Below are positions 1 through 7,294 of a DNA stretch of 29,526 nt, piece after piece. Position numbers and translations under genes: made by a program. The notes below the pieces were generated by a model. The model was not told the origin of the DNA and ran no database searches. It worked only from the letters and a program-made list of their open reading frames with translations. Origin of the DNA: Dongia_A sp964542425 (lineage in GTDB: Bacteria; Pseudomonadota; Alphaproteobacteria; Dongiales; Dongiaceae); NCBI GenBank assembly GCA_964542425.1, contig CAZIUB010000036.1:1-29526 (forward strand), read 5' to 3'. Positions within the stretch are counted from its first letter, which is position 1, and each line of letters opens with the position of its first letter.

Positions 1-441
1 GACCCCGCAGCAGCCGGGCAGCTGCTCAAGAGTCGCAAGCGCATCGGCATTTTCTTCGGTCGCACCGACGTAAAAGGCCACGTGACAACTCACGCGGCCG
101 CGGGCGCGATGTATCTTTTCCGCAAGCTTCCCGGCGTCGGCCGTGCTCGGCTGTGTGTTTGGCATCTCGAACACGGCGGTGACGCCGCCCAGGATCGCGG
201 CGAGGGTTCCGGTCGCAAGGTCTTCCTTGTGCTCGAATCCGGGCTCACGAAAGTGCACCTGGGTGTCGATCACGCCGGGCAGAATGGTGAGCCCCAGCGC
301 ATCGAACCGGGCGGCGCTCACGCCGTCGCTGAAATCGCCAAATGCCGCGATCCGACCTTGCCTCACCCCTATATCCAGGTTTTCCAGGCCGTTAGGCGTC
401 GCCACCGAGCCCCCGGTCAGGATCAGATCAAATCCCGCCAT
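1..441 (-). CDS. pyrC: Dihydroorotase-family amidohydrolase, N-terminal 147 residues (cut by window edge)
   Basis: Reading from ATG at 441 gives an open frame of 147 codons to the window edge, beginning MAGFDLILTGGSVATPNG. It matches the start of class I dihydroorotases and related cyclic amidohydrolases, which close carbamoyl-aspartate to dihydroorotate in pyrimidine synthesis (cytoplasm). The first metal-site motif reads GVIDTQVHFREPG at about residues 56-68, followed by HKEDLATGTLAAILGGVT and FEMPNT, all typical of the family. In canonical enzymes the first motif is DxHxHxRE; here the first His is Gln. I recall this substitution as normal for a validated alphaproteobacterial dihydroorotase subfamily, so it need not mean loss of function. 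An allantoinase or hydantoinase role cannot be excluded because the C-terminal two thirds are missing. The gene points left and its promoter would lie in 442-553. Confidence 0.85.
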   Translation of the reverse strand, partial: MAGFDLILTGGSVATPNGLENLDIGVRQGRIAAFGDFSDGVSAARFDALGLTILPGVIDTQVHFREPGFEHKEDLATGTLAAILGGVTAVFEMPNTQPSTADAGKLAEKIHRARGRVSCHVAFYVGATEENADALATLEQLPGCCGV

Positions 442-553
442 TGCCTGTGTTCCCAACCATGCCAGATGCGACATCTGTAATCGCCGGACATCGGGCGCGC
501 AAGCGTTGCCAAATCGGCCCCCGCCGGTCGCGCTCGGCGTGACGCGGATCGCC

Positions 554-678
554 AGTGTTCCGCAACCGACATTGCGCTCCCGGGACACGGTCCGCCCGGA
601 ACACCAGCATACTCTATGGCATGTGTTGTGGTTCCAACGGGAATGACTGGGAATCAAACGTTGGAACCACAACACTAG
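554..678 (+). repeat. Family A double-hairpin palindromic repeat, copy A1
   Basis: The 125-bp element holds two hairpins. Hairpin 1 pairs AGTGTTCCG (554-562) with CGGAACAC (597-604). Hairpin 2 pairs GTTGTGGTTCCAACG (626-640 region) with CGTTGGAACCACAAC (659-673). The right end is CACTAG. It is a near-copy of the reverse complement of 1002-1128 and matches 16264-16371. It lies between the dihydroorotase-type gene (minus) and the DUF465 gene (plus), where it may also affect the promoters of both. Confidence 0.9.
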
Positions 679-719
679 ATGCGGTAAAATGCACGCCAGA
701 AAATCGGGACAATATATCC

Positions 720-929
720 ATGTCGATCATCCTTGGGATGAATGAATTGCGGGTGAAACTGGAGGAGCTGCGCTCGGAGCATCGCGATCTGGACGAAGTC
801 ATTCACCGACTGGCGGAAACCTCGCCGTTCAATCAATTGCAGATCCAGCGGCTGAAAAAGCGCAAACTGGCGCTGAAGGACATGATCACCCAGATCGAGA
901 GCAAGCTGCTGCCCGACATCATCGCCTGA
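720..929 (+). CDS. DUF465 (YdcH-like) small coiled-coil protein, 69 aa
   Basis: The protein is short, charged and helical: LRVKLEELRSEHRDLDEVI, then a linker and LQIQRLKKRKLALKDMI. This is the DUF465/YdcH pattern of two amphipathic helices that probably form a coiled-coil hairpin. The family is abundant in alphaproteobacteria and its molecular role is unknown. The start at 720 gives MSIILGMNELR; ATG at 738 is an alternative, and neither has a strong Shine-Dalgarno. A possible -10 element (TAAAAT) lies just after the A1 repeat, so transcription may begin at its edge. The gene is alone on its strand and is bracketed by two inverted family A repeats (554-678 and 1002-1128). Confidence 0.85.
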   Translation: MSIILGMNELRVKLEELRSEHRDLDEVIHRLAETSPFNQLQIQRLKKRKLALKDMITQIESKLLPDIIA

Positions 930-1001
930 TTCGGATCATCAAGCCGACGCCGACAGACCGATCCCGGCTGGTCGCGCCTAACGCGGGTTGTGGCCAATCC
1001 C

Positions 1002-1128
1002 CTAGTGTCGTGGTTCCAACGTTTGATTCGCAATCATTCCCGTTGGAACCACAACACATGGCATTCCCATTTGCTAGTGTTCCGGGCCGACATGTCCCTG
1101 GAGCGGAATGTCGGTTGCGGAACACTAG
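1002..1128 (-). repeat. Family A double-hairpin palindromic repeat, copy A2 (inverted relative to A1)
   Basis: The 127-bp element begins CTAG (1002-1005) and ends CTAG (1125-1128). An internal CTAG separates the two hairpins. Its reverse complement aligns with A1 almost base for base. The terminal CTAG at 1125-1128 contains the TAG stop codon of holC, so the element overlaps the end of that gene by three bases. It is the most complete family A copy in the window. Confidence 0.9.
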
Positions 1129-1580
1129 GCCGGCGCCTTTTGCTGCCATTTGCCGGCGGAATCCTGCTGGAAGTAAACTAACTGGCGGCCCTGGTCCTTG
1201 TGCTCGCGCCAGCGTTCGCGGGCCGCGGCAACGGCCGACGGATCGTTGCCGTCAAACAGGTCGCAGACCAGGGTGAATTCTCCGACTTGCCCCCAGGTCG
1301 CGCCATCGCATTGCACGAGAACCTTGGCCGCGTTGGGGTTGACGCTTTCATGGGTCAAGTAGATCGGTTGGCGCGAATCGTGGCCATCGCGCGCCGTGCC
1401 GTGCGGCAGAAAGGAATTTTCCCGAAAGGTCCATAGCCAGGCCGACAACGCCTCGGCGCGCTCGGCCGATCCGACCAGCACCAGCACCCGGCCGTCGCGC
1501 CCTAGCGCGCGTTCGAGGATGACCGGCAGTGCCTCCTCCAGCGTCTTGCGCCGCAGATGATAGAACCGGATCTCCGTCAT
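1125..1580 (-). CDS. holC: DNA polymerase III subunit chi, 151 aa
   Basis: Starting at ATG 1580 the protein reads MTEIRFYHLRRKTLEEALP, the usual start of HolC. Family landmarks follow: a central RAEALSAWLWTFRENSFLPHG stretch and the downstream Q/PIYLT and LVCDLFDG segments. Chi is part of the clamp-loader complex and links it, through psi, to single-strand binding protein during replication. Its length is normal. It lies 29 bp downstream of pepA on the same strand, the common pepA-holC arrangement, and is probably co-transcribed. The stop codon TAG is part of the CTAG terminus of repeat A2, so the last residues (KAPA) may have been set by the repeat's insertion. Confidence 0.93.
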   Translation of the reverse strand: MTEIRFYHLRRKTLEEALPVILERALGRDGRVLVLVGSAERAEALSAWLWTFRENSFLPHGTARDGHDSRQPIYLTHESVNPNAAKVLVQCDGATWGQVGEFTLVCDLFDGNDPSAVAAARERWREHKDQGRQLVYFQQDSAGKWQQKAPA

Positions 1581-1609
1581 TGGCACTGGCGCCATCGAGG
1601 GAGGCGGCA

Positions 1610-3112
1610 CTACTTTCCCTCGAAATGCCGGGCCACCAGATGATCGAGCAACCGCAAGCCAAATCCGGTGGCGCCACGCGGGGCGATCGGGCTGTCCTTG
1701 TCGGCCCAGGCCATCCCGGCGATATCGAGATGCGCCCAATGCACGCCCTTCTGGATGAAACGCTGCAGGAATTCGGCGGCGACGATGGAGCCGGCGCTGC
1801 GGCTGCCGCTGATATTCTTCACGTCGGCGGCCGGCGAATCCATCATCTTGTTGTAGGCCGGCGCCAGTGGCAGCCGCCACAACAGCTCGCCGGTCGCCTT
1901 GCCGCATTCAAACAAGTTCTTGGCCAAGCCGTCATTGTTGCAGAACAGGCCGGCATAAATGTTGCCGAGTGCGATCACGATGGCCCCGGTCAAGGTAGCG
2001 AGGTCGATGATCGTGGCCGGCTTGAAGGTCTCCTGCGCGTACCACAGGGCATCGGCCAGAACCAGGCGGCCCTCGGCGTCGGTATTCAGAACCTCGATGG
2101 TTTGGCCGGACATCGACGTGACGATGTCGCCCGGCCGCTGCGCGCCACCCGAGGGCATATTCTCGACCAGCCCAACCACGCCGACGGCGTTCACCTTGGC
2201 CTTGCGCGCCGCCAGCGCGCGCATCAGCCCGATCACCACCCCGGCCCCGGCCATGTCCCACTTCATCTCTTCCATGCCCTGAGCGGGCTTCAGCGAAATT
2301 CCGCCGGTGTCGAAGGTCACGCCCTTGCCGACAAAAGCGACCGGCGCCTTCTTGGAATCGTCGCCACCCTGCCACTGCAAGGTGACCAGCTGGCTTTCCC
2401 GCTCGCTCCCTTGACCGACACCGAGAAGGGCGCCCATGCCCAGACGTTTCATTTCCTTTTCGCCCAGAATCTCGACCTTAAGGCCGAGGCTGGCCAGCTT
2501 GCGCGCCTCGGCGGCCAGGAAAGCCGGGAAAACGACATTGGCCGGCTCGGAAACGAGATCGCGCGTGAAATTGACGGATTCGACCACCTTTTCCTGGGGC
2601 TCGAACTGCCCCTTGGCGGAAGCCGGATCTTTGACCAAGCAGGTCAGCCGTTTCAAACTCGGCTTTTGCTCGGGCTTTTCCTTGGTCTTGTATTTGTCGA
2701 ATCGATAGGCGCGAAGGCTGGCGCCGATCGCGAACTGGGTCGCAAGATCTCTCTCGGCAAGTGTCGCGCCCGGCAATGCCTCGACCCAGATCGCGAATTC
2801 CTTTTCGCCGGCGGCGTTGAGCGCGGCCACCGCCCGCCCGGCCAGGGCCTGCGCCGCCAGCGCGTCGAATTTAGCCGGCGCGCCGGTGCCAGCCAACACG
2901 ATTCGGCTGGCCTCGATGCCCTGCGGAGCGACCAATGTGAGGAGCTCCTCCGCACTGCCCTTGAAGCGGCTGACCGCCAGCGCGCGCGCGATGGCGCCCT
3001 TGGTCAATTTATCCAGCCGCTGCGCGCAATGCCCCAGCTTGCGGCCCTCGCCGACCAGCGCCACCACGGCACCCAGCGTCGGAATTTCCTGTTTGGCAAA
3101 CGCGACCCGCAT
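1610..3112 (-). CDS. pepA: Leucyl aminopeptidase (M17 family), 500 aa
   Basis: This is a cytosolic two-metal exopeptidase that removes N-terminal residues. The N-terminal half is the variable M17 domain. The catalytic half carries FVGKGVTFDTGGISLKP, with the active-site Lys and metal-binding Asp, then MKWDMAGAG, and the signature NTDAEGRLVLADAL near residue 345. The C-terminal part (GSRSAGSIVAAEFLQRFI, WAHLDIAGMAW) is also typical. Full length for the family. In some bacteria PepA also acts as a DNA-binding regulator; nothing here tests that. It is divergent from lptD, with a roughly 350-bp shared intergenic region, and precedes holC. Confidence 0.96.
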   Translation of the reverse strand: MRVAFAKQEIPTLGAVVALVGEGRKLGHCAQRLDKLTKGAIARALAVSRFKGSAEELLTLVAPQGIEASRIVLAGTGAPAKFDALAAQALAGRAVAALNAAGEKEFAIWVEALPGATLAERDLATQFAIGASLRAYRFDKYKTKEKPEQKPSLKRLTCLVKDPASAKGQFEPQEKVVESVNFTRDLVSEPANVVFPAFLAAEARKLASLGLKVEILGEKEMKRLGMGALLGVGQGSERESQLVTLQWQGGDDSKKAPVAFVGKGVTFDTGGISLKPAQGMEEMKWDMAGAGVVIGLMRALAARKAKVNAVGVVGLVENMPSGGAQRPGDIVTSMSGQTIEVLNTDAEGRLVLADALWYAQETFKPATIIDLATLTGAIVIALGNIYAGLFCNNDGLAKNLFECGKATGELLWRLPLAPAYNKMMDSPAADVKNISGSRSAGSIVAAEFLQRFIQKGVHWAHLDIAGMAWADKDSPIAPRGATGFGLRLLDHLVARHFEGK

Positions 3113-3330
3113 CTCCGGTTTTTCCTTCTCCTGTCCGCGCCATTCGATGGTGGTCGCGGAGTGTCGGCGACCCGCCCGCCAAATCCATGAAAATTGTGGA
3201 CGAGTGCAAGCAACATGCTACCTTACCGCACGATTTGGGGAATGATAAGGGGGCGCGGGCAGTGGCGCTCGCGATCGGCTGGTATCGCGCCCCCCGGGAG
3301 AACCCGCCGTCGCTGATGGCCGATTGGAGC
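3113..3330. promoter_or_regulatory. Divergent pepA/lptD intergenic region
   Basis: The stretch between the pepA start and repeat B1 has no convincing gene. The reading frame of lptD is open back to 3187 but lacks signal-peptide or family character, so I do not count it as coding. It must hold the promoters of both genes. An AT-richer patch around 3184-3250 (AAAATTGTGGA to GATAAG) is the best candidate, but no hexamer pair is good enough to call. Confidence 0.4.
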
Positions 3331-3446
3331 CAACTGACCCCGCCAACGCACACCGGCGGATACTATCTATTTAGTAACATGCGGCCCAACTTTCGTGGAA
3401 ACTCGGAGCGTTTCGTGTATCACGGTTTTTCGAAAGTTGGCACGGG
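3331..3446 (+). repeat. Family B palindromic repeat, copy B1
   Basis: The element has an upstream box ACACCGGCGGATA (3350-3362) and a small hairpin ACTA/TAGT. The main palindrome follows: CCAACTTTCG (3386-3395) pairs perfectly with CGAAAGTTGG (3431-3440). The same layout recurs at 12536-12648 and 26234-26350. It abuts the lptD translation start and contains an ATG (3379) in frame with lptD. The outer boundaries are estimated from the three-way comparison. Confidence 0.87.
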
Positions 3447-3462
3447 GGGAAGCAGCGAGAAC

Positions 3463-5862
3463 GTGCCGATACCGTGCCGGAACCTGGGATTGGCCACCTG
3501 GCGATGGTCCATTTGGGCCATGGCGCTGGTTCTCGCTCCGGCCGCCGGGGCGCTTGCCGATGATCCCGCCACCATCGAATCGCCGATCGCCGCCATTGAT
3601 CCCACCGCCGCCCTATCGCCGATCGCGACCGACGACGAACCGCCGATCAACCTGATCGCCGAGGAAGTCGGCTACGACAAGGCGAAGGGTCTTTACGTGG
3701 CGCGGGGCAAGGTCGAATTGCTGCGCGGCGAGAAGGTGGTCATGGCCGACACCATGACCTACAACGAGCGCACCAAGCGCATCATCGCTTCCGGCCATGT
3801 CGTCATCATCGACGAGAACGGCGACATACAATTCGCCAATTACGCCGATGTCACCGACGACGTGAAGGAGGGCATCCTCCAGGATTTCCGGATGCTGCTG
3901 GCCGCCGATCGCAAGGACGCGCCCAATGGCCGCATCGCCGCAATCCGGGCCGATCGGATCGAGCAGAATACCAAGGAAGTGCTGACCAAGATGGTCTACA
4001 CGCCCTGCCTGCCCTGCAGGGAAGACCCGAGCCGCGCCCCGGTCTGGCAGGTCAAGGCGGAACGCGCGGTGCGCGACAAGCGCGCCCGGACCGTGACCTA
4101 CACGGACGCCCGGATCGAGATGTTCGGAATTCCGGTCCTCTACACGCCCTACTTCCGCCATCCGGATTTCGGCGTCGATCGCCAGAGCGGGTTCTTGTCG
4201 CCTGAATTCCATTTTTCGAGCGAATCCGGGGCGCAAGTCCGGATACCGTATTATCTGGTGCTGGGGCCGGACCGGGACATGACCTTCTCGCCGATCATGC
4301 GGGTGGGCGGCGATATCGAGGAGGATCCGCGCGCCGTGGGCGTCGTGGAATACCGGCAGCGCGTCGCCAATGGTCGCTTCAGCGTGCAAGCATCGGCGAC
4401 AGCCGAGGATCGCGAGGCCGATTCCAGGCGATCGGACCAATCGGTATTGAATGACCGGTTCCGCGGCCATGTCGAGGGCGAGGGCCTGTTCGATATCGAC
4501 GACAATTGGCGCTGGGGCTTCGATTTCAAGGCGGTCACCGACAACGATTATTTGCGCAAGTATCATCTGGGCTCGAGCAAGCCGATTTTGGAGGACAAGC
4601 TCTACGCCGAGGGATTCTTCGGCCGTTCCTACGCGCAGGCGCGAACCTACGCCTTCCAGAGCATCATCGATGGCCGCCAGGACGATCGACTGCCCTTCGC
4701 GGCGCCGCTGCTGGATTACCGATTCGTCGGCGAGCCCAACGATTTCGGGGCCTATTGGGGCTTGGACGCGAACTTCATCAATCTGCGCCGTCCGGACCGC
4801 CGGGATTCGCTCCGGGTGGCGGCGACCCCCTATTGGACCCTGCCCTACATCTCCGGCCTTGGCGACATCTCCCGATTGACCTTGTCGGTCCCGATGACAT
4901 TTCACGACGTGAATGACGTCGATCCCAGCGCGCCCGAAAACATCGTCGACGCCACCGATGAGGATTTCGATGGCGCCGTCGTGCGGGCATTGCCGAAACT
5001 GAGCTTTGATTGGAGCTATCCATTCATTCAGCCCAACGCGGATTTCACGCAAATCGTCGAACCGATGGTGCAGTTGGTGGCCGCCCCCGATTGGGGCCAC
5101 ACCACGAAAATCCCCAACGAGGACAGCCGCGCCTTCGAGCTGGACGACGTGCGCCTGCTATCGGGCGATCGGTTCGCGGGATACGACCGGATGGACAGTG
5201 GCAGTCGCGCGACTTACGGCTTGAACTGGTCGGCCTACCTGCCCGAGAACGGCCAGATCAACGCCTTCCTCGGCCAAAGCTACCAGTTCACGCACCAGGA
5301 GAACGACGAGTTCCGCGCCCAGACCGGGATCGAGAACGACCTGACGGATGTCGTGGGTAGGCTGAATTTCGATTTCGCCCGGATCGCATCCGAGAGAACG
5401 GTGGATCCCGCCGGCACCGGCGATCCGGCCGATCCGTCGTTCTCGACCGATACCGGAGAGAGCTGGGACCTTGGTTACCGATTTCGCTACGACGTTCATA
5501 CCGGCGCGTTCGAGCGCCACGAGGCCTCGGCCGGATTCCGGAACGCCGGTGGCGGCGCCAGCCTGAGCTACGTCTTCATCGGCGCCGGCGACGACGAATT
5601 CGAGGACCGAGAGCAGGTGAGCGGATCGGCCAACGTCAATTTCTCCGATTTTTGGTCGGTGGGCATCGGCTCGACCTACGATCTGGCGCTCGATGATTTG
5701 CTGCGGGTCAGCGGCCGCCTGCAATACCTCGACGAATGCCTGCGCTTCGGGCTGGTATCGACCTATACGCCGCTGAATGAGACGGTCGAGCAGCAGGGCG
5801 AGTTCAGCGTCCTGCTAACGATCGATTTGATAACCTTGGGTGGCTTCGATGTTCCCTACTAG
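3463..5862 (+). CDS. lptD: LPS-assembly outer-membrane protein LptD, about 799 aa
   Basis: LptD is the outer-membrane beta-barrel that, with LptE, inserts lipopolysaccharide into the outer leaflet. From GTG 3463 there is a signal peptide (hydrophobic residues 15-31, cleavage after GALA near 32). Next come an OstA/LptA-like jellyroll segment (EEVGYDKAKGLYVARGKVEL onward) and a long barrel ending in QYLDECLRFGLVS. Cysteines are limited to a CLPC pair and the single late Cys of DECLRF; E. coli has two adjacent C-terminal Cys. GTG 3463 is chosen because it is preceded by GGGGGAAG at suitable distance and gives a clean signal peptide. ATG 3379 inside repeat B1 and ATG 3520 are alternatives. The stop TAG lies within the CTAG end of repeat C. 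It is followed by surA, whose product helps fold LptD. Confidence 0.94.
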   Translation: MPIPCRNLGLATWRWSIWAMALVLAPAAGALADDPATIESPIAAIDPTAALSPIATDDEPPINLIAEEVGYDKAKGLYVARGKVELLRGEKVVMADTMTYNERTKRIIASGHVVIIDENGDIQFANYADVTDDVKEGILQDFRMLLAADRKDAPNGRIAAIRADRIEQNTKEVLTKMVYTPCLPCREDPSRAPVWQVKAERAVRDKRARTVTYTDARIEMFGIPVLYTPYFRHPDFGVDRQSGFLSPEFHFSSESGAQVRIPYYLVLGPDRDMTFSPIMRVGGDIEEDPRAVGVVEYRQRVANGRFSVQASATAEDREADSRRSDQSVLNDRFRGHVEGEGLFDIDDNWRWGFDFKAVTDNDYLRKYHLGSSKPILEDKLYAEGFFGRSYAQARTYAFQSIIDGRQDDRLPFAAPLLDYRFVGEPNDFGAYWGLDANFINLRRPDRRDSLRVAATPYWTLPYISGLGDISRLTLSVPMTFHDVNDVDPSAPENIVDATDEDFDGAVVRALPKLSFDWSYPFIQPNADFTQIVEPMVQLVAAPDWGHTTKIPNEDSRAFELDDVRLLSGDRFAGYDRMDSGSRATYGLNWSAYLPENGQINAFLGQSYQFTHQENDEFRAQTGIENDLTDVVGRLNFDFARIASERTVDPAGTGDPADPSFSTDTGESWDLGYRFRYDVHTGAFERHEASAGFRNAGGGASLSYVFIGAGDDEFEDREQVSGSANVNFSDFWSVGIGSTYDLALDDLLRVSGRLQYLDECLRFGLVSTYTPLNETVEQQGEFSVLLTIDLITLGGFDVPY

Positions 5863-6003
5863 TGGTCCGATCCCGACAGAAAGTACCCTTGCGAGGGACT
5901 TTCTGTCAGGTGAATCGGTCCACAAACCTAACTTTACCAGTGGTATTCAGCTTCCGACCCATGAATCCGCCTTGGGATTCATGGGTCGGAACCATACCAC
6001 TAG
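5859..6003. repeat. Family C double-hairpin repeat spanning the lptD-surA junction
   Basis: The 145-bp element starts CTAGTGG and ends CCACTAG. Hairpin 1 includes GACAGAAAGT pairing with ACTTTCTGTC. Hairpin 2 has a perfect 15-bp stem, CCGACCCATGAATCC with GGATTCATGGGTCGG, and outer AGTGGTAT/ATACCACT arms. The right 19 bases match the right end of family A at 16 positions, so A and C look related. The left CTAG supplies the lptD stop codon. The right hairpin contains the surA start codon at 5981. Confidence 0.9.
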
Positions 6004-7294
6004 CGGGCGCCGCCCTATCGCCCATCGGCTCGCGCGGTGGCTGGGAGCCGCCTTGCTTGTGCTGGGCGCCCTGGGATGGCGGCCGGCCAACGCGCAAGAC
6101 CAGTTGCGGATCGCCGCCGTGGTCAACGAGGACATCATTACCGAGCTCGACGTGTTCGCGCGGCTGAGGATGGCGATCCTTTCGGCCAAGCTCGATGACA
6201 GCCCGGAGGTTCGCCAGCGCCTGGTGCCCCAGGTGTTGCGATCGCTGATCGACGAAAGGCTCAAGGTCCAGGAAGGCGACAAGCTGGACATCAAGGTAGA
6301 TCCAATCGACGTGGAGCGCCGGATCGACCGCATCGCCGAGAAGAACAATTTTTCCCGCGCCCAGTTCGAGGACTTCTTGGCCAGCAACGGGATCCTGCTG
6401 GATAGCGTCGCGCGACAGATCGAGGCGGATTTGAAATGGACGCGCATCGTCCAACGCCGGCTGCGCCCGCGCATCCTCATCAGCGACAGCGAGATCGACG
6501 ACGAATTGTCTCGAATGCGGGTATCGAGCGGCGGCCTCGAGTATCGTCTGTCGCAGATCTTCCTGGCGGTGGACGGTCCCGACCAGGAACAATCGGTCCG
6601 GCAATCGGCGATGCGCCTCCTCGAGCAATTGCAGGGCGGCGCCGATTTCGCGAGCCTGGCGACCGAATTCTCGCAGGACGAGGGCGCGTTCAAGGGTGGC
6701 GATTGGGGCTGGATGCGGCTCGATCGAATGGATTCCGAGATCGCCAACGGCATCGCCGTGACACCCCTGGGCGAGATCGTCGGACCGGTGCGCGGCACCG
6801 GGGGCTATTACATCGCGCTCGCCCGCGACACGCGCCAGACCACGTTGGGCGAGGCATCGTCCGGATTGGTCAATCTGCACCAGATCTTTTGGTCGCTGCC
6901 CAACAATGCGGCCGAGAGCGAAGTGGGCAAGTCCGTGAGCCAGGCCAACACGCTCGCCACCGACATCCAGGGCTGCGCCGATCTGGCCAAGGTCGCCGAG
7001 AAGGCCGGGTCCGGCGCCTATCGCGACCTCGGTTCCGTTCCGGTCGCGGATCTGCCCCCGGAAGTGCAGATCGCGGCCTTGAATCTGCCGCTGGGCGTGC
7101 CATCGGAACCGATCAGGACCGAGCGCGGCGTGGGCCTCTACGTGGTCTGCGATCGACAGGAAGGCGACGAGGCGACACTGTCGCGCACCTCGATCGCCGA
7201 GCGCTTGGGCCGGCAGCGGCTGGATACCCTGGCGCGCGGGTATCTCAGCGATCTCAGGCGCAACGCGGTTATCGAGATTCGCCTCGACCAATGA
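5981..7294 (+). CDS. surA: Periplasmic chaperone / peptidyl-prolyl isomerase SurA, 437 aa
   Basis: SurA escorts unfolded outer-membrane proteins, LptD among them, through the periplasm. The signal peptide has an Arg-rich n-region, the core LGAALLVLGALGW and probable cleavage after ANA at residue 38. The SurA N-domain follows (IAAVVNEDIITELDVFARLR). Then comes a parvulin domain with FASLATEFSQDEGAFKGGDWGW and IVGPVRGTGGYYIA, and a second degenerate rotamase-like region. The only reasonable start, ATG 5981, lies inside the right hairpin of repeat C, so the first seven codons (MGRNHTT) are repeat-derived. No good start follows before the signal peptide. The stop overlaps the rsmA start by four bases (ATGA). 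pdxA, a frequent neighbour here, is absent. Confidence 0.92.
   Translation: MGRNHTTSGRRPIAHRLARWLGAALLVLGALGWRPANAQDQLRIAAVVNEDIITELDVFARLRMAILSAKLDDSPEVRQRLVPQVLRSLIDERLKVQEGDKLDIKVDPIDVERRIDRIAEKNNFSRAQFEDFLASNGILLDSVARQIEADLKWTRIVQRRLRPRILISDSEIDDELSRMRVSSGGLEYRLSQIFLAVDGPDQEQSVRQSAMRLLEQLQGGADFASLATEFSQDEGAFKGGDWGWMRLDRMDSEIANGIAVTPLGEIVGPVRGTGGYYIALARDTRQTTLGEASSGLVNLHQIFWSLPNNAAESEVGKSVSQANTLATDIQGCADLAKVAEKAGSGAYRDLGSVPVADLPPEVQIAALNLPLGVPSEPIRTERGVGLYVVCDRQEGDEATLSRTSIAERLGRQRLDTLARGYLSDLRRNAVIEIRLDQ

Noticed and set aside
1..441. Inactivated dihydroorotase because the first metal-site His is Gln
   Set aside because: The surrounding motif is otherwise intact, and I recall DTQVHFREPG as a recurrent variant in alphaproteobacterial members, so loss of function cannot be claimed.
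554..1128. CRISPR-like repeat pair
   Set aside because: The two copies are inverted, palindromic over most of their length and separated by a gene; there are no regular spacers and no cas genes.
3613..5100. Minus-strand open frame of 495 codons opposite lptD
   Set aside because: An antisense shadow; lptD has a signal peptide, the LptA-like domain and the correct neighbours.
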